Shown in pieces: positions 33,955 to 44,676 of a stretch of 47,987 nucleotides of DNA (its first letter is position 1; each line of letters starts with the position of its first letter). A model generated the notes under the pieces. That model was not told the DNA's origin and searched no databases. It was given only the letters and a program-made list of their open reading frames with translations. The stretch is from Alkalidesulfovibrio alkalitolerans DSM 16529 (GTDB lineage Bacteria > Desulfobacterota > Desulfovibrionia > Desulfovibrionales > Desulfovibrionaceae): NCBI RefSeq assembly GCF_000422245.1, contig NZ_ATHI01000010.1:1-47987 (forward strand), read 5' to 3'. The translations under genes were made by a program, and so were the position numbers.

Positions 33955-34665
33955 TCATGCCGGGGCGGGGCGCTCCCCGAAAATCCGAGTCCCCACGCGC
34001 ACGAGCGTGGCCCCTTCCTCCACGGCCTGGACGAAGTCGCCCGTCATCCCCATGGAGAGTTCGGGCAGTGGCACCCCCAACTCCTTCGAAAGACTGTCCC
34101 GCAGCTCCCGCAAGGCCCGGAAAAACGGCCTCGACGCTTCGGGATCGTCGGCAAAGGGCGGCATGACCATCAGCCCCGAGAGCCTGAGCCCCGCAAGGCC
34201 AACCACTTCCCGCGCCAGGTCCTCGGCCGCGCAAACCCCGGTCCCGCGCTTTTGCGCCTCACCCGCCAAATTGACCTGGACGAGCACGTTTTGGACGGTC
34301 TGGGCCGCCACGGCCCGTTTATGCAAGGCTTGGGCCAACTTGAGAGAGTCGACCGAATGGACCAGGTGAAAGGCCCCGACGACGAAGCGGGCCTTGTTGG
34401 TCTGCAAACCGCCGATGAAGTGCCAGCGAAGCCCCTCTACGTCGCGCAGAGCCGCCTGTTTGGCCAGAGCCTCCTGCATGTAACTCTCGCCGAAGTCGCG
34501 CTGCCCGGCCTGGGCCAGTTCGCGCACCGCCTCGGCGTCGTGAGTCTTGGAGACGGCCACCAACCGGACGTCCCCAGGATCGCGTCCGGCCCGGCGTGCC
34601 GCCTGGGCGATTTCCTCGCGCACGGCCAAAAGCCGCGTCACGGGCTCAGACTCTCGCGCTTGCAT
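33955..34665 (-). CDS. YggS family pyridoxal phosphate-binding protein
   Basis: A 236-residue single-domain fold III protein. The PLP-binding Lys is in VRLVAVSKTHDAE, followed by DFGESYMQEA and LRWHFIGGLQTNKARF. The C-terminal SMGMTGDFVQAVEEGATLVRVGTRIFG binds the phosphate. YggS/PLPBP proteins bind PLP and help balance vitamin B6 and amino acid pools; no catalytic activity is established. GGGGAGG precedes the ATG at 34665. Confidence 0.95.
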   Translation of the reverse strand: MQARESEPVTRLLAVREEIAQAARRAGRDPGDVRLVAVSKTHDAEAVRELAQAGQRDFGESYMQEALAKQAALRDVEGLRWHFIGGLQTNKARFVVGAFHLVHSVDSLKLAQALHKRAVAAQTVQNVLVQVNLAGEAQKRGTGVCAAEDLAREVVGLAGLRLSGLMVMPPFADDPEASRPFFRALRELRDSLSKELGVPLPELSMGMTGDFVQAVEEGATLVRVGTRIFGERPAPA

Positions 34666-34704
34666 CGAACCCTCCCCGGAAACGGCCGCGCTCACGGCCG
34701 CAGC

Positions 34705-35610
34705 TCACTCCCCGAATCCCAGACCACGCAAAAATCCGGGATCCTCGGTCCAGCCCTCGCGCACCTTGACCCACAGTTCGAGGTGCACCTTCATGCCGGT
34801 CATTTCCTCGATTTCCAGGCGGGCGGCCTGGCCGATGCGCTTCAACCGTTCGCCGCGCTTGCCGATGATGATGCCCTTGTGGTTGTCGCGCGCGGTCCAG
34901 ATGAGCGCACCCACGCGCAACAGCCGCCCCTCCTCCGACCACTGTTCGATTTCCACGGCCGTCTGGTAGGGAAGCTCCTGGGAAAGTTCCAGAAAAACCT
35001 TCTCGCGCACGATTTCGGCCACCAGAAAGCGAAGCGGCACCGTGGAGAGTTGGTCTTCGGGGAACATGGCCGGTCCCTCGGGCAGGCAGGCCGTAAGACG
35101 CGCCAAAAAGCCGTCCACCCCCTCGCCCCGGGTCGCGGAGACGGGAAATATCTCCGCTTTTGGCCACAGAGCACCGATGCGCGCCAGGACAGCGAGCAAG
35201 ACCCGCTTGTCGGACACGAGGTCGACCTTGTTGGCCAGGACGAAGAGCGGCCTCGCCTCCGAGGCCAGAGGCTCGCGCAAAGGCGCGGTCTCCTTGTCGA
35301 AAAGGCCAGGCTTTTTGGCGTACAGCGCGGCGTCGAGAACCACGGCCACGGCGTCGGCCTGGGCCAGGGCGTCCCATGCGGTCTGCAGCAGGAAGCGGTT
35401 CATGCGGCCGCGCAGGCGGTGCAGACCTGGAGTATCCATGAAGACCACCTGGGCCTCATCCGTGGTCCAGATGCCGCTGATGCGGTTACGCGTGGTCTGG
35501 GGCTTTGGCGTGACGATGGCCAGCTTTTCGCCGAGCACGCGGTTCATGAGCGTGCTCTTGCCTGCGTTGGGGGGGCCCATCAGGGCCACGGTGCCGAAAA
35601 CATGCCGCAT
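34705..35610 (-). CDS. era: GTPase Era
   Basis: A 301-residue GTPase needed for 30S ribosome maturation. G1 is GPPNAGKST, G3 is DTPGLH and G4 is NKVDL. The KH RNA-binding domain is C-terminal, with KGIIIGKRGERLKRIGQAAR. The ATG at 35610 gives the usual MRHVFGTVAL-type start; the frame is open upstream for 31 more codons without likeness. It is upstream of yggS on the same strand and divergent from topA. Confidence 0.96.
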   Translation of the reverse strand: MRHVFGTVALMGPPNAGKSTLMNRVLGEKLAIVTPKPQTTRNRISGIWTTDEAQVVFMDTPGLHRLRGRMNRFLLQTAWDALAQADAVAVVLDAALYAKKPGLFDKETAPLREPLASEARPLFVLANKVDLVSDKRVLLAVLARIGALWPKAEIFPVSATRGEGVDGFLARLTACLPEGPAMFPEDQLSTVPLRFLVAEIVREKVFLELSQELPYQTAVEIEQWSEEGRLLRVGALIWTARDNHKGIIIGKRGERLKRIGQAARLEIEEMTGMKVHLELWVKVREGWTEDPGFLRGLGFGE

Positions 35611-35825
35611 GGTGTCGTCAGGACAGAAATGGACAACCGTTCGCGTCCAAAGCTTTTCCGCCCCTGTATCTCCTTTTCGAAAATTTCGCTCAGGAGGCAC
35701 CATAGCTGGTGTGGCGCGGCCTCACAAGGGGCGCGACGCGGCCTGAAAACGAAGCCGAAGTACGGCCGCACGCTTCGTTTACGGGACATTGCAGCGGCAA
35801 GCGCCCCTTGCCATGACCACGAAGC

Positions 35826-38147
<2,322 letters not shown>

Positions 38148-38188
38148 CCGCCCTTCCCGCGTTTTCCGCTTCTGTCGGCATTTCCTAC

Positions 38189-38219
38189 TTGACCCGCTGG
38201 AAACGGGAGCACATAGTAT
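38189..38219 (+). promoter_or_regulatory. Possible promoter of the response regulator gene
   Basis: TTGACC (38189-38194) is followed by CATAGT after 17 bases or TAGTAT after 19, each four of six to the -10 consensus, about 30 bases before the start codon of the response regulator gene. Confidence 0.4.
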
Positions 38220-38249
38220 TGCTTTCCGGTTTCAAGGGAAGGGGCGGAG

Positions 38250-38621
38250 ATGAAGGTTCTCCTGGTCGAAGACGAAAAGATCATCGCCTTGTATTATAAG
38301 AAGATTCTCGACGGCATGGGAGTCCAGGTGCTCGTCGCGCACAGCGGCGAGGACGCCTTGGCGTTGCTTGACGCCCAGCCCGCGCCCGATCTTTTGCTCA
38401 TGGACATCAATCTCGAAGGCGGCATGGACGGCATCGAGGCCTGCTCCAGGATCAAAATGCGCTTCGACGTGCCCGTGGTCTACGTGACCGCCTATTCCGA
38501 CCCCGACACCAGGGCCAGGGCCGAGAAGACCGGGCCGAGTGCCTATCTGGTCAAACCCGTAGACGCGAACACCCTGCGCGACACCGTGCGCTCCTTCCCC
38601 GCCTCGGACAACAACCACTGA
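38250..38621 (+). CDS. Single-domain response regulator
   Basis: A 123-residue CheY-like receiver domain with nothing attached. The acidic pocket is E7-D8-E9, the phosphorylated Asp is D52 (LLMDINLEGGMDG), the switch Thr is in VVYVTAYSD and the Lys is in YLVKPVD. AAGGGGCGGAG precedes the ATG. No histidine kinase is beside it, so it is an orphan that could be part of a phosphorelay. It ends 27 bases from the convergent MerR-like gene. Confidence 0.95.
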   Translation: MKVLLVEDEKIIALYYKKILDGMGVQVLVAHSGEDALALLDAQPAPDLLLMDINLEGGMDGIEACSRIKMRFDVPVVYVTAYSDPDTRARAEKTGPSAYLVKPVDANTLRDTVRSFPASDNNH

Positions 38622-38648
38622 TCCGGACCGCCGGTCTCGCCCGCCCAC

Positions 38649-39668
38649 CTACCTTCCAGGGCCGGGCTTTTCGACGAAGTCCCGGCCGATCTGCTTGAAC
38701 AACTCGTAGAGAAAAAAGACCGGCACGTCGCGTCCGGCAAAGCTCAGGCGCTCGATGAGCACGACCCGGTTGCCCTTGGGCGTTTTGGTGCGGCGCACGG
38801 CCAGATGGTGCTGCCGCTCGTCGCACAGCCCAGGTCCCTCCACCAGGTGCAAAAGCCAGCGATCCTTGTGACCGTCGGCCCAGCGCACGGCCACGGAGCG
38901 GTCCCCTCGTTCGAGAAGCCCCAGAAAATCCGCCAGGCTGAAGTGCTTGTGCGTGCCCGCACTGACGCCGAGAAATTCGCCCTTCTCGGAGCGAAAAACC
39001 AGCGGCAGCCGCCTGAATTCCTCCCCAGGCCCGAGCGTCTGGCGCAATTCAGCCATCTGCTCGGCCAGCCGCTCCTTCTCCGCGCGCAAACGGGCGATCT
39101 CGGCGCGAAGCTCGGCCGCCTCCTTGGCCCACGCACGACGATCCTGCTCCCGCGCGGCCTCGGCCTGGGCCTTCGCCTCCTCCCCCACCCTGGGCACCTC
39201 GGCCCTAAGCGACTTGAGCGCCGCGGCCAACTCGCCGAAGGAGCCGGGCACGGCCCTCCAGCGCCGGTATTCGCGCCACAGGATGGCCAGGGTGTTGCGG
39301 ATCAGGCTCACGTCGGCCAGGGCAGCCTCGTGCGCGGCAAGCCGGGCGTCTATGGCCGCAACCGCCGGAAGCGTCCGCGCGCCCATTTCTTTGGCGTCCG
39401 CCCCGTCCTGGCCGGGCAGGGGCGCTTGCAGGCGCATGGCCAATTCCGCGTGCAGCCGCTCGAATATCTCGGGCGTGGTCAGCCCCTCGCGGTAGAAGCC
39501 TGAAATGCAGGACAACAGGGCCGCGGCCTCGGCCGGATAGCGCATGGTGCGCCCGCGCTGGCGGCCCGCGAAGAATTCATCGAAAAGACGAACGTAGCGG
39601 CGGGCGGTGTTTTCGGCGATGCCGATCTCTTCGGCCAGTTCGGCAATGGTCTTTTCGCCCGCCGTCAT
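38649..39668 (-). CDS. MerR-like helix-turn-helix protein with coiled coil
   Basis: A 339-residue protein. The N-terminal helix-turn-helix (KTIAELAEEIGIAENTARRY, then RTMRYPAEAAALLSCISGFY) resembles MerR-type DNA-binding domains. A long coiled coil follows at about 150-235, rich in Ala, Glu and Arg. The C-terminal 100 residues form a domain I do not recognise (FLGVSAGTHKHFSLADFLGL). There is no metal-binding pattern of classical MerR regulators. GGGAGG precedes the ATG at 39668. It follows nadE by 22 bases on the same strand. Confidence 0.78.
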   Translation of the reverse strand: MTAGEKTIAELAEEIGIAENTARRYVRLFDEFFAGRQRGRTMRYPAEAAALLSCISGFYREGLTTPEIFERLHAELAMRLQAPLPGQDGADAKEMGARTLPAVAAIDARLAAHEAALADVSLIRNTLAILWREYRRWRAVPGSFGELAAALKSLRAEVPRVGEEAKAQAEAAREQDRRAWAKEAAELRAEIARLRAEKERLAEQMAELRQTLGPGEEFRRLPLVFRSEKGEFLGVSAGTHKHFSLADFLGLLERGDRSVAVRWADGHKDRWLLHLVEGPGLCDERQHHLAVRRTKTPKGNRVVLIERLSFAGRDVPVFFLYELFKQIGRDFVEKPGPGR

Positions 39669-39690
39669 GCCCGCGCCCTCCCGTTCGCCC

Positions 39691-41331
39691 TCAACCCAGC
39701 CGACAGGCCAGCGGCATCCGCCAGCCCGTGCCGAAGGCCCGTTGGGTGACCTTGAGCCCAGGCGGAGCCTGACGGCGCTTGAATTCCGCCGAGGCCACGA
39801 GCCGGGCCACGCGGGCCACGGTGGCCGCGTCGAAACCCCTGGCCGCGATCTGGTCCACGGACAGGCCCGACTCCACATGCAGGGCCAGGATGGCGTCGAG
39901 CACGTCGTAGGGCGGCAGGCTGTCCTGATCCTTTTGCCCGGGCCGAAGCTCGGCCGAGGGCGGCTTCTCGATGATCTCGCGCGGGATGGGCCCGCCGACA
40001 CGCTCGTTCACGTGGTCGGAAAGCCTGTAGACCATGGTCTTGGGCACATCGGCCAGCACGGCCAGTCCGCCCGACATGTCGCCGTAGATGGTGCAGTAGC
40101 CCACGGCCAGTTCGCTCTTGTTGCCCGTGGTGAGCAGCAGCGAGCCGAACTTGTTGGACAGGGCCATGAGCAGATTGCCCCGGATGCGGGCCTGGATGTT
40201 CTCCTCGGTCACGTCCGGGGCGCGGCCCGCGAAGGCCGGGGCCAGGGCCGCGTCGAAGGCGCGCATGAGGTCCGCGATGGGCATGGTCAAGGTGCGGATG
40301 CCGAGCCTGCGCGCGAGTTCGAGGGAATCGTCCACGCTGCCCCGGCTCGAATAGGGCGAGGGCATGCAGACCCCGAGCACGTTGTCCGGACCGAGCGCCT
40401 GGGCCGCGATCACGGCCGTGAGCGCGGAGTCGATGCCGCCGGAAAGCCCGAGCACCGCCGAGGAGAAGCAGGTCTTGCGCGCGTAGTCGCCAAGGCCGGT
40501 CACAAGACCCTGCCAGACCTCCTCCAGATCGGAAAGGTCAGGCTCGCGCACCTCCCCGGAAAGGTCGGCCAGATCCACGAGCAGCAGATCCTCGGCAAAG
40601 GCGCTGGCGCGCGCGAAGATGCGGCCGTCGGGCGCGGCCGCGCAGGAGCGGCCGTCGAAGAGCAGGTCGTCGTTGCCGCCGACCTGGTTGGCGTAGAGCA
40701 CGGGCACGCCCAGATTTCGCGCGATGGCCGAGAGCATGGCCTCGCGCGCCTGATGCTTGCCCATGGTGAAGGGCGAGGCCGAGAGGTTCAAGAGCGCGTC
40801 CACGCCCGCGCGGCCGATCTCGGCCACGGGGTCGCGCTCGTAGAGCGGATGCTCGAAGAACCCCGCGTCGTTCCAGATGTCCTCGCAGATGGTCACGGCC
40901 AACCGCCGTCCGCCAAGTTCGAGGATGTTCAGTCCGGGATACGCTTCGAAATACCGTGTCTCGTCGAAAACGTCATACGAAGGCAGGAGCGATTTGCGAT
41001 ACGAAGCGGCCACGCGGCCCTTGGAGAGCAGAAGCGCCGCGTTGTACAGCGGCTTGCCCCGGCCCGAGGCGTTCTCCTCGATGCAGCCCAGAAGCACGGG
41101 CGGGCAATCGGCCAGCCGCGCGGCCAGATCGCGCGCTCCCTCTGCCGCGCGGCGCGCGAAGTCGGAGTAGAGCAGCAGGTCGCGGGGCGGATAGCCCGTG
41201 AGGACCATCTCCGTGGTCAGACACAGGTCGGCGGAAAGCACGGCGGCGCGGCGCACGGCCGCCTCCACGCGGGCCGCGTTGCCCTGCACGTCCCCCACCA
41301 CGGGATTGGTCTGGATGAGCGCGATGCGCAT
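39691..41331 (-). CDS. nadE: Glutamine-dependent NAD+ synthetase
   Basis: A 546-residue two-domain enzyme that amidates NaAD to NAD using glutamine. The N-terminal nitrilase-type glutaminase has the Glu-Lys-Cys triad at E41 (TTEMVLTGYPPRD), K113 (YRKSLLP) and C149 (VTICEDIWND). The synthetase domain has the ATP loop LSGGIDSALT (296-305) and LTTGNKSELAVGY. The ATG at 41331 gives the standard start; the open frame further upstream overlaps the threonine aldolase gene and is not coding. Confidence 0.96.
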   Translation of the reverse strand: MRIALIQTNPVVGDVQGNAARVEAAVRRAAVLSADLCLTTEMVLTGYPPRDLLLYSDFARRAAEGARDLAARLADCPPVLLGCIEENASGRGKPLYNAALLLSKGRVAASYRKSLLPSYDVFDETRYFEAYPGLNILELGGRRLAVTICEDIWNDAGFFEHPLYERDPVAEIGRAGVDALLNLSASPFTMGKHQAREAMLSAIARNLGVPVLYANQVGGNDDLLFDGRSCAAAPDGRIFARASAFAEDLLLVDLADLSGEVREPDLSDLEEVWQGLVTGLGDYARKTCFSSAVLGLSGGIDSALTAVIAAQALGPDNVLGVCMPSPYSSRGSVDDSLELARRLGIRTLTMPIADLMRAFDAALAPAFAGRAPDVTEENIQARIRGNLLMALSNKFGSLLLTTGNKSELAVGYCTIYGDMSGGLAVLADVPKTMVYRLSDHVNERVGGPIPREIIEKPPSAELRPGQKDQDSLPPYDVLDAILALHVESGLSVDQIAARGFDAATVARVARLVASAEFKRRQAPPGLKVTQRAFGTGWRMPLACRLG

Positions 41332-41384
41332 GCCCTGCCTGTACGCCATCGCGGGCCGCGTCGCAACGCGCGCGAGCAGTCTTG

Positions 41385-42431
41385 TCAGATGTCCAGTGAG
41401 GAGCGCACGGCCGCGGCAAAGGCGCGCACGTCCTCCTCGCGGGTGTCGAAGGCGGTCATCCAGCGCACCTCGGGGTCCTTGGCCGGGTCCTCGTCGCGCC
41501 AGACGTAGAAGTGCCAGTCGGCCTCCAGCCGCGTCAGCGCGGCACGCGGCAGGCGGGCGAAGACGTGGTTGGTCTGCACCGGCCGGGTGATGGAAAGGCC
41601 GGGCAGGTCCTGCACCAGTTCGCCGAGCAGCGCGGCCATGCGGTTGGCGTGGCGGGCGTTCGCGAGCCACAGGTCGTCTTCGAGCAGGGCCGAGAACTGG
41701 GCCGCGATGAAACGCATCTTGGAGTAGAGCTGCATGGCCTGCTTGCGCTCGAAGCGGAAATGGGCCGCCAGACGCGGCTCGAAAAAGATCACGGCCTCGC
41801 CGAACATCAGGCCGTTCTTGGTGCCCCCGAAGGACAGCGCATCCACGCCGCACTCGGCGGTCAGCGCGGCCAGCGGCAGGTCGAGCGCGGCGCAGGCGTT
41901 GGCTAGGCGCGCGCCGTCCATGTGCAGGAACATGCGGTGTTCGTGGGCGAAGTCCGCTAGGGCCCGTATCTCGTCGGGCGAGTACAGGGAGCCGTATTCC
42001 GTGCACTGGGTGATGGACAGGGCCGCGGGCTGGGAGTGGTGCTCGTTGCCGATGTCGCGCAGAAAACGCCGGAAATCGCCGGGCGCGACCTTGCCGTCGC
42101 GCGAGGGCACGGTCAAAAGCTTGGCGCCGGTGAAGCGCTCGGGCGCGCCGCACTCGTCCACGGCGATGTGGGCGCAGTCGGCGCACAAAACGGCCTGGTG
42201 CGGCCGGATCATGCTCGAAAGCGAGAGCACGTTGGCGGCCGTGCCCAGGAAGACGAAATAGGGGTCGATGTCCGGCCCGAAGTGCCTGCGCAACAGCTCG
42301 TCCGCCCGCGCGGTCGCGCCGTCCTGGCCGTAGGGCTTGGCCGGGCCGTCGTTGGCCTTGGCCATGGCCTGCAAGATGCGGGGATGCACGCCGCTGACGT
42401 TGTCGCTGGCGAAGCTCTTGAGCGTGTTCAT
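41385..42431 (-). CDS. ltaE: Low-specificity L-threonine aldolase
   Basis: A 348-residue PLP enzyme of fold type I that splits L-threonine to glycine and acetaldehyde. The start FASDNVSGVHPRILQAMAKA is typical. HMDGARLANA contains the cofactor-binding Asp, and the PLP Lys is K205 in SFGGTKNGLMFGE. GGGAGAG precedes the ATG at 42431. It is upstream of nadE on the same strand, 53 bases apart. Relatives acting on other beta-hydroxy amino acids have the same motifs. Confidence 0.93.
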   Translation of the reverse strand: MNTLKSFASDNVSGVHPRILQAMAKANDGPAKPYGQDGATARADELLRRHFGPDIDPYFVFLGTAANVLSLSSMIRPHQAVLCADCAHIAVDECGAPERFTGAKLLTVPSRDGKVAPGDFRRFLRDIGNEHHSQPAALSITQCTEYGSLYSPDEIRALADFAHEHRMFLHMDGARLANACAALDLPLAALTAECGVDALSFGGTKNGLMFGEAVIFFEPRLAAHFRFERKQAMQLYSKMRFIAAQFSALLEDDLWLANARHANRMAALLGELVQDLPGLSITRPVQTNHVFARLPRAALTRLEADWHFYVWRDEDPAKDPEVRWMTAFDTREEDVRAFAAAVRSSLDI

Positions 42432-42519
42432 TCTCGGCTCTCCCGATCTCTTTTCACGCCGTTCGGCGCTGTCCGGAAAGGCGCGGTCATGATCCAAAAT
42501 CCGCCGCGTGTAAAGGGAG

Positions 42520-42538
42520 GCAACGCCGCAGATGGCGC
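42520..42538. repeat. 19-base direct repeat of the copy B right arm
   Basis: GCAACGCCGCAGATGGCGC here is identical to 42642-42660 inside the hairpin repeat just downstream. It appears to be a truncated tandem remnant of the same element, in front of the threonine aldolase gene. Confidence 0.8.
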
Positions 42539-42550
42539 TACTCCATCTTC

Positions 42551-42676
42551 GCAGGCCGCTCAAAATGCGTCAGATGCAAGGCGCAAGGGAAGTTCAAGGC
42601 CGACGCGTATTGCCAATACGCGAGGGTTTGAACTTCTCGCTGCAACGCCGCAGATGGCGCATTTTCAGCGGCCTGC
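42551..42676 (+). repeat. Dispersed hairpin repeat, copy B
   Basis: A nested palindrome. Outer arms 42551-42569 and 42658-42676 pair over 19 bases with one mismatch. Inner arms GAAGTTCAA (42589-42597) and TTGAACTTC (42628-42636) pair perfectly, and the tip is CGCGTATTG and CAATACGCG (42604-42622) with one base between. It aligns with copy A on the opposite strand and overlaps the stop codon of the flavin-binding protein gene. No open reading frame or transposase is inside. Confidence 0.9.
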
Positions 42677-43135
42677 CGCCGGGTTGCGCTTGCCGGTGAG
42701 CATGTCGGGCGAGAGCGCCAGCACGCAGGTGGCGGCAAGCGCCGCATCCGGGAACTCGGGCGCTACGCCGGGCAGAAGCTGCCGGGTGATGACCGAAAGC
42801 CCCTTGCGCTTCTCCGCCTCGTCCTCGACCACGCGAAGCTTGCCCCAACCGCAGACGCTGGCGTAATGCGCCGTGGCCTCGCAGGGGCTTTGCGCGGAAA
42901 CCACGGCGTAGTCCACGAGCACGGAAAAACCCGCGCGCGGGTCGCGGGCCAAAAGGTCGAGCCGCGTGCCCTCGCGCGCGCAGTGCAGCCAGATCACGCC
43001 GTCCTCGTAGCCGTAGTTCATGGGAACCACGTATGGCCCCTCGGCCGCGTTCAGGGCCAGGTGTATGACCTGCCCGCGCCGAAGAAGGGCCTCGATTTCA
43101 CCCTGGTCCTTGATTTCCCGAAGCGCCTTGCGCAT
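42665..43135 (-). CDS. Pyridoxamine 5'-phosphate oxidase family (flavin-binding) protein
   Basis: A 156-residue split-barrel protein. VIHLALNAAEGPYVVPMNYG and the next GVIWLHCAREGTRLDLL match the FMN-binding PNPOx-like/Nim-like family. Later ATAHYASVCGWGKLRVVED and the KRKGLSVITRQL helix support it. The substrate is unknown; it need not act on vitamin B6. GGAGG precedes the ATG at 43135. The last codons and stop (GCA GGC CGC TGA) lie in the arm of the repeat, so the natural C-terminus may have been changed by insertion. Confidence 0.9.
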   Translation of the reverse strand: MRKALREIKDQGEIEALLRRGQVIHLALNAAEGPYVVPMNYGYEDGVIWLHCAREGTRLDLLARDPRAGFSVLVDYAVVSAQSPCEATAHYASVCGWGKLRVVEDEAEKRKGLSVITRQLLPGVAPEFPDAALAATCVLALSPDMLTGKRNPAAGR

Positions 43136-43186
43136 GGTATCCTCCGCTGGCGCGGTCTTTTGCCGCGCGCAGACCCTTATGTCACC

Positions 43187-43945
43187 ATGACGAGTCGAGC
43201 GAAAGACCCCATCCCCCGCCTGAGCGTCGTCATTCCGGCGCTTGGCGAGGCCGCGACCGTCTGCCGGGCCGTTTCCTCCGTGGCCCTGGCTGCCGCTTGC
43301 GCGGACATGGTGGCCGAGGTCGTCGTGGCGGACGCCGAGCCCGGCGACGGCGGTTCGACCCTGTCCGCGCTCGACCGCCTCGACCCGGCCGCCCGCTCGC
43401 GGCTGGCCGGGGTGCGTGGCCTGCGCGCGCCGCAGGGCCGGGCCAGGCAGATGAACGCGGGCGCGGCAGCGGCCAGGGGCGAAATCCTGCTCTTTCTGCA
43501 CGCGGACACACGCCTGCCCGAAACCGCCCTGGCCACGGCCGCGCGGCTATTGGACAACGGCGCGCGAGCCGGGGCCTTCGGCCTTGAGATCGACTCGCCG
43601 CGCGCCTCGATACGGTTCATCGCCCGGATGGCCACGCTGCGCGCGCGATTCCTGGGACTGCCATTCGGCGACCAGGGGCTTTTCCTACGCCGCGACCTGT
43701 TCGAAAATCTTGGCGGCTTCGCGGACCTGCCGCTCATGGAGGACGTGGAGTTCGTGCGCCGCCTGGCCAGAAACGGCGCGCGCCCGGTCGTGGCCCGTGA
43801 AAACGTCGTGACTTCGGCCCGCCGCTTCGAGCGGTTGGGGCCGCTGGCCTGCACCTTGCGCAACTGGACGCTGCTCTCGCTCTACCTGCTCGGCGCGCCG
43901 CCCGCGCGGCTGGCCCGCTTCTACCGGCCCATGGGAGGCGCATGA
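43187..43945 (+). CDS. Family 2 glycosyltransferase, TIGR04283-like
   Basis: A 252-residue GT-A fold transferase. LSVVIPALGEAATVCRAVSS starts it; the metal/nucleotide-binding part is LLFLHADTRLP, and LGLPFGDQGLFLRRDLFENL matches the subgroup named rSAM/selenodomain-associated transferase 2. Its stop overlaps the start of a TIGR04282-like gene, the usual partner. Neither a radical SAM gene nor a selenodomain gene is nearby. The sugar donor and acceptor are unknown; the following genes suggest surface glycans. Confidence 0.9.
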   Translation: MTSRAKDPIPRLSVVIPALGEAATVCRAVSSVALAAACADMVAEVVVADAEPGDGGSTLSALDRLDPAARSRLAGVRGLRAPQGRARQMNAGAAAARGEILLFLHADTRLPETALATAARLLDNGARAGAFGLEIDSPRASIRFIARMATLRARFLGLPFGDQGLFLRRDLFENLGGFADLPLMEDVEFVRRLARNGARPVVARENVVTSARRFERLGPLACTLRNWTLLSLYLLGAPPARLARFYRPMGGA

Positions 43946-44676
43946 ATCCGGCCGAGCGCGTAATCGTCATGCTCAAGACCCCGCGCCCAGGCGAGGTCAA
44001 GACGCGCCTCGCGGCCGCGCTTGGGCCGGATCAGGCCGCACGGCTGGCCCAGGCCTTTGCCGAGGACGCGCTGGCCGCCGCGCGGCAGACAGGCGCTCCC
44101 CTGGCCGTATCCTTCACCCCGGCCGAGGCCGCGACAGAAATCGCGACCTGGCTCGGCCCGGACATTCCGCTCTGGCCGCAGGTCGAGGACGACCTCGGGC
44201 GGCGCATGACCCATGCCCTGGGGCTGGCCTTCGCGGCCGGGGCGACGCATGCCCTGCTCATGGGCAGCGACGTGCCAGACGCGCCGCCCGCGCTCATCCG
44301 TGAGGCGCTCGACCTTTTGAGCACGCATGCCGCCGTGCTCGGCCCCTGCGAGGACGGCGGCTTCTGGTGCATCGGGGTTTCAGCCCACGTCTTTACGCCC
44401 GACATGCTCGACCGCCTTCCCTGGAGCAGCGAAACCACCCTGGCCGCGACCGTCGAACGGCTGGCCGCGCTCGGCGTACAGCCTGCGCTCCTGCCGCAAT
44501 GGCGCGATGTTGACACGCTTTCCGATTTGCTGAATCTTCAATCGCGCTTGGAAAAGACCCCGAACGCGGCCCCCGCGACCCTTGCCCGCCTGCGCGAATT
44601 GCCGTCCGGACCCTTGTCCGGCCAGCCGTGCGGACCATCCCTTGCCACGACACGAGAGCCCGCTCGCGATGACTGA
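43942..44676 (+). CDS. DUF2064 / TIGR04282 family glycosyltransferase
   Basis: A 244-residue GT-A-like protein. VIVMLKTPRPGEVKTRLAAALG at the start, LLMGSDVPDAPP in the middle and LGPCEDGGFWCIG then LPWSSETTLAATVERL match the DUF2064 family (rSAM/selenodomain-associated transferase 1). It overlaps the preceding gene by four bases and the next by eight, so the run is one transcription unit. The C-terminal 40 residues after the domain are low-complexity. The substrate is unknown. Confidence 0.9.
   Translation: MNPAERVIVMLKTPRPGEVKTRLAAALGPDQAARLAQAFAEDALAAARQTGAPLAVSFTPAEAATEIATWLGPDIPLWPQVEDDLGRRMTHALGLAFAAGATHALLMGSDVPDAPPALIREALDLLSTHAAVLGPCEDGGFWCIGVSAHVFTPDMLDRLPWSSETTLAATVERLAALGVQPALLPQWRDVDTLSDLLNLQSRLEKTPNAAPATLARLRELPSGPLSGQPCGPSLATTREPARDD

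Noticed and set aside
43187-44676. Selenoprotein genes suggested by the family names
   Set aside because: Neither gene has an in-frame UGA, and no selenocysteine machinery is present.
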